Shown here in pieces: positions 1-4,916 of a DNA stretch of 19,298 nt. Origin of the DNA: Flavobacteriaceae bacterium (GTDB lineage: Bacteria; Bacteroidota; Bacteroidia; Flavobacteriales; Flavobacteriaceae); NCBI GenBank assembly GCA_013042255.1, contig JABDQK010000036.1, forward strand, positions 1 to 19,298, given 5' to 3'. The position numbers and the translations under genes are program-made. Below the pieces are notes generated by a model, which worked only from the letters and a program-made list of their open reading frames with translations, did no database searches and had not been told where the DNA came from. Position 1 is the first letter of the stretch, and every line of letters starts with the position of its first letter.

Positions 1-882
1 GACGGATGCGATTACAAATGTACTTACTGTACCATCCCTTTGGCCAGGGGGATATCGCGAAGCGACACCCTAAATAATGTGCTTGATAATGCAAGGGAGA
101 TTTCCGCTCAGGGAATAAAAGAAATTGTTCTTACCGGTGTCAATATCGGGGATTATGGCAAAGGAGAGTTTGGGAATAAAAAGCATGAGCATACCTTCTT
201 AGAACTGGTTCAGGCCTTGGATAAAGTTGAAGGGGTAGAACGGCTGCGTATTTCATCTATTGAACCGAATCTTCTTAGAGATGAGACCATCCGGTTTGTG
301 GCAAAATCCAATTCTTTCGTGCCTCATTTTCATATCCCATTACAGAGTGGAAGTAATGAAATATTAAAAAGAATGCGCCGCAGGTATATGCGGGAATTGT
401 ATTCTGATCGTGTTACATCTATAAAGAAATTTATGCCCCATGCCTGTATAGGCGTGGATGTGATCGTAGGATTTCCCGGTGAGACGGAGGAACAATTTTT
501 GGAAACCTATAAATTCCTGAATGAGCTGGAGATTTCTTACCTCCATGTATTTACCTATTCAGAACGGGCAAATACTGAAGCTGCTCAAATGCCAGATCCC
601 GTTCCACCCAGGATAAGACAAAAAAGAAGCAAGATGCTCAGGGGCTTATCGGTAAAAAAGCGCAGGGCCTTTTATGAGAGTCAGCTCGGGAGTATCAGAA
701 CGGTACTATTTGAAGGGGAAAATAAAGAAGGTTATATCCACGGCTTTACCGAGAATTACGTTAAAGTAAGAATGCCATGGGATCCCGGACTATGTAATAC
801 GCTGCATGAAGTGGAGCTTACAGAGATTGATGAAGAAGGATTAATGCGATTTGATTTTGTTCCTGAAGAAATCAGGGTATAA
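1..882 (+). CDS. mtaB: tRNA (N6-threonylcarbamoyladenosine(37)-C2)-methylthiotransferase MtaB, 5'-truncated
   Basis: A radical-SAM methylthiotransferase that adds a methylthio group to t6A37 of tRNAs reading ANN codons (family knowledge). The frame is open from base 1, so the true start lies outside the window; the TTG at 40 is internal. Residues 3-10 of the visible part hold the CxxxCxxC cluster motif (codons at 7, 19 and 28), followed by IPLARGISRS. The ARG-x-SRS pattern fits MtaB better than MiaB or RimO. The SAM barrel continues with SSIEP, FHIPLQSGS and a GVDVIVGFPGE motif. The last 70 or so residues look like a TRAM RNA-binding domain. The N-terminal UPF0004 domain, which holds the second cluster, is missing only because of the window edge. 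The visible 293 residues are about two thirds of the usual length of roughly 440. Confidence 0.93.
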   Translation, partial: DGCDYKCTYCTIPLARGISRSDTLNNVLDNAREISAQGIKEIVLTGVNIGDYGKGEFGNKKHEHTFLELVQALDKVEGVERLRISSIEPNLLRDETIRFVAKSNSFVPHFHIPLQSGSNEILKRMRRRYMRELYSDRVTSIKKFMPHACIGVDVIVGFPGETEEQFLETYKFLNELEISYLHVFTYSERANTEAAQMPDPVPPRIRQKRSKMLRGLSVKKRRAFYESQLGSIRTVLFEGENKEGYIHGFTENYVKVRMPWDPGLCNTLHEVELTEIDEEGLMRFDFVPEEIRV

Positions 883-905
883 AAAAACCTCTCGGTTGAG
901 AGGTT
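881..905 (-). terminator. Rho-independent terminator for the 914-1207 gene
   Basis: An 8-bp perfect stem (886-893 with 898-905, loop GGTT) is flanked at 881-887 by seven A residues, which read as a T-tract on the minus strand. It lies just after the stop of the minus-strand gene. On the plus strand the trailing sequence is only weakly T-rich, so mtaB may use it less efficiently. It overlaps the mtaB stop codon. Confidence 0.75.
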
Positions 906-913
906 ATATAAGT

Positions 914-1207
914 TTAGATTCGGATTCCGACCGGCAGCATTTCCTTGTACTGCCTGTTTTTCCTTAGGAAGCCTGCTATTTGCGGACTCGTAGGAACAAC
1001 CCTGAGGTTTTGTTCCTGTATATGATGAAGGACGGATTTAATGAATTCTTCTTTAAACCCATCGGCGGTAATTTCCTCCGGAATGACCAGTTTTGTAAGG
1101 AACACTTTCCGTTCCTGAGAAGAATACTCGATCTTAGCCAAATGACCATCAACCTTAGTCTCGAACTGCCGTAAGAAACTATTATCATTAATTACTAATT
1201 GATTCAT
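914..1207 (-). CDS. Small GNAT-like acetyltransferase (COG2388 / YjdJ type)
   Basis: A 97-residue protein resembling the small stand-alone GNAT-like family, in which a short beta sheet with a KLVIPEEI segment is followed by a helix and a C-terminal segment of the type vvPtsPqiagFLrkn-x-Y. The substrate is unknown; the closest annotated relatives are called predicted N-acetyltransferases. The frame extends to a TTG at 1237. I prefer the ATG at 1207, because the longer start would lie in the T-tract of a terminator-like hairpin (1236-1260) and because 97 residues fits the family length. The usual acetyl-CoA pyrophosphate loop (R/Q-x-x-G-x-G/A) after the VIPEE strand is not evident: the segment reads ITADGFKEEF. 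Activity is therefore uncertain. The family call is moderately sure and the function is not. Confidence 0.65.
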   Translation of the reverse strand: MNQLVINDNSFLRQFETKVDGHLAKIEYSSQERKVFLTKLVIPEEITADGFKEEFIKSVLHHIQEQNLRVVPTSPQIAGFLRKNRQYKEMLPVGIRI

Positions 1208-1235
1208 ATAGTTAGTTTTAATTGTGGTTTCAGAC

Positions 1236-1260
1236 AAAAAAATTACGATGAAATCGTAAT
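1236..1260 (-). promoter_or_regulatory. Terminator-like hairpin in the leader of the 914-1207 gene
   Basis: A perfect 8-bp inverted repeat (1242-1249 and 1253-1260, 3-base spacer) is followed on the minus strand by a run of seven T (1236-1242). It has the form of an intrinsic terminator but stands about 30 bases upstream of the ATG at 1207, with no minus-strand gene ending before it. It could be an attenuator, the end of a short leader RNA, or a palindromic protein site. Confidence 0.5.
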
Positions 1261-1329
1261 CTTTAATTTTTGCAATTCTGACTTTTTATATAATATCAGT
1301 TAAACTCTGTTATTATGTTGAGCAGGATA

Positions 1330-1337
1330 CAAAAGTA
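1330..1337 (-). promoter_or_regulatory. Candidate -7 element for the acetyltransferase-like gene
   Basis: Read on the minus strand, this is TACTTTTG, a full match to the Bacteroidota -7 pattern TAnnTTTG. I do not see a matching TTTG -33 box at the normal spacing. A start near 1323 would give a leader of about 115 bases containing the hairpin at 1242-1260. Confidence 0.35.
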
Positions 1338-1383
1338 GTGAAAAAAATGCTAAATTCCTAAATAAAACAATGCTTCAGACAAG

Positions 1384-2046
1384 ATGATGCAAAAGAAGAT
1401 ACATGTTTATTTAATGCCAGGTATGGCCGCCAACAGCTCTATCTTCAAGAATATCAAACTCCCCGGGGACCGATTTCAGATCCATCGCCTTGAATGGTTC
1501 GTTCCCGATAAGGGAATGTCATTGGAAGCATACGCCCGAAAAATGAATACATTGATCGAGCACAATGACCCGGTTCTGATAGGAGTATCGTTTGGAGGAA
1601 TGCTTATTCAGGAAATGGCCAGGCATATGCCGGTAAGAAAACTGGTAATTATTTCCAGTGTAAAGCAACGGTCGGAAATGCCCAAACGGCTGATCTTTGC
1701 AAATTATACCAAAATTCACAAGTTGCTCCCAACAGGTCTGGTCAATAATCTCGATCTCCTGGCTAAATATGCCTTTGGGGAAACAGTTACCCAACGCCTT
1801 GAATTATATAAGGAATACCTTTCCATTAAAGACAAATACTACCTGGATTGGTCTATTGATCAGATTGTAAAATGGCAACAAAAGGAATATAATCCCGATA
1901 TTGTTCATATCCACGGGGATAAGGATGTAGTATTTCCTTTCCAGTACATAAAAGGCTGTATTCCGGTAAAAAATGGTACGCATACCATGATCATTCATAG
2001 ATATAAGTGGTTCAATGAACGTTTACCGACAATTATTTTGGATTAA
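1384..2046 (+). CDS. Alpha/beta hydrolase family protein
   Basis: A 220-residue alpha/beta hydrolase without a signal peptide, so probably cytoplasmic. The first strand and oxyanion region read HVYLMPGMAANSSIF (residues 7-21). The nucleophile elbow is GVSFGG with Ser69. A second conserved block, HIHGDKDVVFP (175-185), supplies the acid, Asp179 or Asp181. The likely catalytic His200 lies in NGTHTMI. The triad therefore appears complete. The substrate cannot be told from sequence; esterase or thioesterase activity is the general expectation. Two consecutive ATG codons (1384 and 1387) could start it. It points the same way as the transglycosylase gene 45 bases downstream, but that gene has its own promoter. 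I see no clear TAnnTTTG promoter in front of this one. Confidence 0.85.
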   Translation: MMQKKIHVYLMPGMAANSSIFKNIKLPGDRFQIHRLEWFVPDKGMSLEAYARKMNTLIEHNDPVLIGVSFGGMLIQEMARHMPVRKLVIISSVKQRSEMPKRLIFANYTKIHKLLPTGLVNNLDLLAKYAFGETVTQRLELYKEYLSIKDKYYLDWSIDQIVKWQQKEYNPDIVHIHGDKDVVFPFQYIKGCIPVKNGTHTMIIHRYKWFNERLPTIILD

Positions 2047-2069
2047 GGGAGTTCTTATTTATACCTTTG
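2037..2069 (+). promoter_or_regulatory. Bacteroidota-type promoter for the lytic transglycosylase gene
   Basis: TTTG at 2037-2040, a 21-base spacer and TACCTTTG at 2062-2069 match the -33/-7 pattern TTTG...TAnnTTTG. The -33 box overlaps the end of the hydrolase gene. The predicted transcript start is near 2075, about 17 bases before the ATG at 2092. Confidence 0.65.
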
Positions 2070-2091
2070 GGTACTTTTCAAAAACAACGTG

Positions 2092-3051
2092 ATGAAAATC
2101 TTAAAAACAATATTGATGATATTCGGTGTAATTTTTATCGGGTCTACCCTGATATTCGCCGTACAACAAGGACATCTTTCTTCTGATCCGGACCAAAAAG
2201 CTATTGAGGTTGAATTAGCTGACAAAAGCGTAGCGGATGAATACAGAATAACATCTATTGAAATCCCTGAGGATCTGAATTTTGCCGGGGAAAAAGTTCC
2301 GCAGGATGACCCTGAAATTATGGAGCGAATAGACAGGGAATTTCTTGTGAACACCTATTGGCAGTCAAATGCAGTACTGCTGATGAAAAGGGCTAATAAA
2401 TACTTTCCCATCATCGAACCCATTCTTGCCAAAAATGGGATACCTGACGATTTTAAGTATCTGGCTGTAGCCGAGAGCGGACTTCAAAATGTAGTTTCTC
2501 CTGCAGGTGCTGCGGGTTTCTGGCAGATTATGAAGGCAACGGGAAAAGAGTACGGGCTTGAAGTAAATTCAAATGTCGATGAGCGTTATAACCTAAGCCT
2601 GGCTACTCAACTCGCTTGTGAGTACCTGAAAAAGAATAAAGAAAAATTCGGAAGCTGGACCCTGGCAGCCGCATCATACAATGCCGGAGCGGGAGCTATA
2701 AACAAATACATGGGTATCCAGCAAGCCACAGATTATTACGACCTCCTTTTAGGACAGGAAACCGGACGTTACGTGTTCAGAATTATGGCTATCAAAGAGA
2801 TCCTTTCCCATCCTGAAAAATACGGATTTGAATTATCAAAGGAAGATCTTTATGCCACTGTTCCTACCTTTACCGTGGAAATTGATAAGCCTGTTGAAGA
2901 TTTTGCAACCTTCGCCAAAGAATATGAGATCAATTATAAGATCCTTAAAAGGCATAATCCATGGCTGAGGGAGCCGCATCTTAACAATGCATCCGGGAAA
3001 AAGTATACTATTGAAATACCACATAAAGGGTATTACACTTCAGCGAAGTAA
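2092..3051 (+). CDS. Membrane-anchored lytic murein transglycosylase (SLT domain, MltD-like)
   Basis: A peptidoglycan lytic transglycosylase that would cleave the MurNAc-GlcNAc bond to leave 1,6-anhydro ends (family knowledge). Residues 1-25 form a signal sequence or N-terminal anchor with no obvious lipobox. The SLT domain spans about 95-215: the AVAESGL motif carries the catalytic Glu (residue 128 from this ATG), followed by SPAGAAGFWQIM, DERYN, and AAASYNAGAGA, all standard family blocks. The C-terminal part (about 265-315) resembles a degenerate LysM repeat, with YEINYKILKRHNPWL and a terminal YTIEIP. That would add a glycan-binding element. A GTG at 2089 directly precedes the ATG and could also serve as start; I chose the ATG because the predicted transcript begins very close upstream. 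The gene appears monocistronic and converges on the TPR gene. Confidence 0.9.
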   Translation: MKILKTILMIFGVIFIGSTLIFAVQQGHLSSDPDQKAIEVELADKSVADEYRITSIEIPEDLNFAGEKVPQDDPEIMERIDREFLVNTYWQSNAVLLMKRANKYFPIIEPILAKNGIPDDFKYLAVAESGLQNVVSPAGAAGFWQIMKATGKEYGLEVNSNVDERYNLSLATQLACEYLKKNKEKFGSWTLAAASYNAGAGAINKYMGIQQATDYYDLLLGQETGRYVFRIMAIKEILSHPEKYGFELSKEDLYATVPTFTVEIDKPVEDFATFAKEYEINYKILKRHNPWLREPHLNNASGKKYTIEIPHKGYYTSAK

Positions 3052-3095
3052 TAAAAAGAACCTAATCCAGATCTTTCTCGGGGAAACAGGAAGAC

Positions 3096-3611
3096 TTAGA
3101 TCTTCTTCATCTGTGTCTGCATCATTTTGATTTGCTCGGTAAGCATATTGTTCTTATCGAGTTTCTTTGCTTCCTGAAGCAGAGTTGTCGCTTCTCTTTT
3201 TCTTCTTTTTTGCATGGCTATTCCGGCCAGGCTGAGCTTCGCCATGGCTACATCATAATCCATATTTAAACCCAGCTTTAGGGCTTTCTTAAAATACTTT
3301 TCGGCCTGAGTGAGGTTCTTTTGAGAGAAAATGATCCCGTACAAATAATTGTAATACCCTTGTTGCTTAGTCGTTAAAGCTGCCTTTGGATTTTTGATTC
3401 TCTCCAGCCATTTTTCGGTCCCGTCCATATCCTGCTTCCGCATCCTTAAGAAGGCCAGTAGGATAATCTCGTTTCTGAAATAAAGGAATACGAAGATCAG
3501 GGAGAGTAGAATAAGGAAAATCCCATTCCCAATATAGCCCTCAATAAATTGATAGATAGCATAGGCTACAATCAGGGCAGTAATGACTAGTTTGATATTT
3601 TTATTAAACAT
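3096..3611 (-). CDS. Two-helix membrane protein with TPR-like repeats
   Basis: A 171-residue protein of unknown function. Two N-terminal hydrophobic helices (about 7-23 and 29-48) should anchor it in the inner membrane. A short basic stretch follows, then two or so tetratricopeptide-like helical repeats (about 83-117 and 120-153): YYNYLYGIIFSQKNLTQAEKYFKKALKLG is split by an insertion, then LSLAGIAMQKRRKREATTLLQEAKKLD. TPR units usually bind other proteins, so a scaffold role is plausible but not shown. The gene starts 4 bases after the stop of the DUF6263 gene, so the two are probably co-transcribed and possibly translationally coupled. The C-terminus is rich in Met, Gln and Lys. No enzyme motif is visible. 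Confidence 0.8.
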   Translation of the reverse strand: MFNKNIKLVITALIVAYAIYQFIEGYIGNGIFLILLSLIFVFLYFRNEIILLAFLRMRKQDMDGTEKWLERIKNPKAALTTKQQGYYNYLYGIIFSQKNLTQAEKYFKKALKLGLNMDYDVAMAKLSLAGIAMQKRRKREATTLLQEAKKLDKNNMLTEQIKMMQTQMKKI

Positions 3612-3615
3612 ATTT

Positions 3616-4503
3616 CTATTGTATTAATTCATATGTGACTAAAGAGGTAATGGTGGTGGGTATCTTCTGTCCGTTCATTTGTGCCAGTGTTGAATAGCCT
3701 TCTGAAAATCCCTCTACTTTCATGTTCAGAATAAAACCTGTGCTGAGGTCAGTGGTAACCAGGGTGCTTTGTGTTCCATCGAGAACCATGGTTGTAGCAG
3801 GTTCTTCAATCTTCATCATAACCGTAGCCTTACCGCTGATGACTGCTTTCCCTTCTGCCATGGTATCGAGGTGCCAGGAATTTTTGGCAGATAATTTGCC
3901 AGAATAATTGTTTTCCCAGGTATCTCCAATACCTACCTTTACCTCAGGATAAATAAAGGTCATTTGTTTATAGCTGTCTGACAAGGCTTCAGTTCCAAAT
4001 TCATTCTTGAGGGAAGAAGTAAGCATATTAACTGCAAAGGCTTCTTTTAGGCCCGATGCTTTAACCATTCCGGCAACTAAACTATCTCCGCCTTTTACCT
4101 CAAGGATATCCCCGTTCTTCCTCATCACCATATGAACTGGTTTGTTGAGCAGACTGTTAAATATTCGGGATTGCACGTTGGCGGTGTCAATTTCGGCGGC
4201 GTTTACGTCCATAATGACACCTTGCAGGCTTGAGGTCATGGTCATAAGTAGATCCCTGATGACAATGTCAATAGCGTAGGTGTCATCTGTTTTGTCGGTA
4301 ACTTCAAACTCTAAGATGCCTCTGATATCGTTGGTGAGTTCATGTGTTGCACCCTCTAATTCCTGAGTAATATCCTGCCTGGCTATCTGTTTAACCTTGT
4401 AAACATCACCTTTGCTGAGATTGTATTCGAGTTTTTCCTGCCCATATCCAAGGGCTGAAATCACGAAAAAAAACAACAAGAAAAATAAATCTTTCAACCG
4501 CAT
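3616..4503 (-). CDS. Secreted DUF6263 family protein
   Basis: A 295-residue exported protein. Residues 1-21 form a clear signal peptide (hydrophobic core LFFLLFFFVISALG, then YGQ as the probable cleavage site) with no lipobox cysteine. The mature part is rich in beta-strand and Thr/Val/Asp. It has the features of DUF6263: an N-terminal Y-x-L-x-x-G-x-x-Y-x-x-K-x strand, a D-I-T-Q-E-L-like segment, and a C-terminal region ending with a TxxTSLVTYELIQ strand. DUF6263 is described in Bacteroidota with no known function, and I cannot add one. It is the first gene of a two-gene operon with the TPR membrane protein, divergent from rpmH. A periplasmic or surface partner of that membrane protein is a reasonable guess only. 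Confidence 0.8.
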   Translation of the reverse strand: MRLKDLFFLLFFFVISALGYGQEKLEYNLSKGDVYKVKQIARQDITQELEGATHELTNDIRGILEFEVTDKTDDTYAIDIVIRDLLMTMTSSLQGVIMDVNAAEIDTANVQSRIFNSLLNKPVHMVMRKNGDILEVKGGDSLVAGMVKASGLKEAFAVNMLTSSLKNEFGTEALSDSYKQMTFIYPEVKVGIGDTWENNYSGKLSAKNSWHLDTMAEGKAVISGKATVMMKIEEPATTMVLDGTQSTLVTTDLSTGFILNMKVEGFSEGYSTLAQMNGQKIPTTITSLVTYELIQ

Positions 4504-4526
4504 TTGTCGACATCTGTTTCTTGCGG

Positions 4527-4562
4527 CAAAAGTACTAAAAACTATCCTAAATATTTTTCAAA
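4527..4562 (-). promoter_or_regulatory. Candidate promoter for the DUF6263-TPR operon
   Basis: On the minus strand TACTTTTG (4527-4534) matches the -7 box TAnnTTTG. A TTTG on the same strand (4559-4562) stands 24 bases upstream, slightly longer than usual. The -7 box is 23 bases before the ATG at 4503, giving a short leader. It is back to back with the rpmH promoter. Confidence 0.5.
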
Positions 4563-4566
4563 TCGA

Positions 4567-4597
4567 TTTGGCAAAGCAAAAACTCTTCGTATATTTG
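4567..4597 (+). promoter_or_regulatory. Bacteroidota-type promoter for rpmH
   Basis: TTTG at 4567-4570, exactly 19 bases, then TATATTTG at 4590-4597. This is the best promoter match in the window. The predicted start near 4603 gives a leader of about 55 bases before the rpmH ATG. Confidence 0.75.
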
Positions 4598-4657
4598 CGC
4601 CCAGAATTTGAAAAGTAGTCGGGATTATAAAATGCCTCCGGCACAAATTTAAAAAGC

Positions 4658-4816
4658 ATGAAAAGAACATATCAGCCGTCAAAACGCAAGCGCAGAAACA
4701 AACATGGATTTAGAGAGCGTATGGCTTCAGCCAACGGGAGAAAAGTTCTTGCCAGGAGGAGATCAAAGGGAAGAAGAAAATTATCTGTTTCCTCTGAGCC
4801 GCGTCATAAAAAATAA
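4658..4816 (+). CDS. rpmH: 50S ribosomal protein bL34
   Basis: A 52-residue, very basic protein starting [18 protein letters not shown], with [26 protein letters not shown] following. This is the whole canonical bL34 sequence. It is a structural protein of the large ribosomal subunit lying against 23S rRNA. The length fits the family (44-53 residues). The flavobacterial-type tail after KGRRKLSVS ends EPRHKK. The gene has its own promoter (4567-4597) and a strong terminator (4838-4874), so it is a single-gene unit. In many bacteria rpmH is followed by rnpA and yidC or lies near dnaA. Here it is followed by carB, so the usual rpmH-rnpA pair is not present. Confidence 0.97.
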   Translation: MKRTYQPSKRKRRNKHGFRERMASANGRKVLARRRSKGRRKLSVSSEPRHKK

Positions 4817-4837
4817 ATGACTGAAAATCAACAATAT

Positions 4838-4874
4838 AAAGGTGTTACTTTTTTAAAGTAGCACCTTTTTTTTT
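4838..4874 (+). terminator. Strong Rho-independent terminator after rpmH
   Basis: A 14-bp stem (4838-4851 with 4855-4868, one G-U wobble, 3-base loop) is followed by a run of nine T (4866-4874). The stop codon of rpmH is 21 bases upstream. The A-run on the 5' side of the stem could let it act weakly in reverse, but no minus-strand gene ends there. Confidence 0.88.
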
Positions 4875-4916
4875 ATGCTATTATCACCAATTTAAAATTC
4901 AAAGAATAACAGTATT

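Noticed and set aside
1208..1237. The ten-codon extension of the acetyltransferase-like gene to a TTG start
   Set aside because: The TTG lies in the T-tract of the terminator-like hairpin and the extra residues do not fit the family length. I kept the ATG at 1207.
3052..3095. Possible terminator between the transglycosylase and TPR genes
   Set aside because: AGATCT occurs twice nearby and could pair, but the stem is short and interrupted and there is no T-run.
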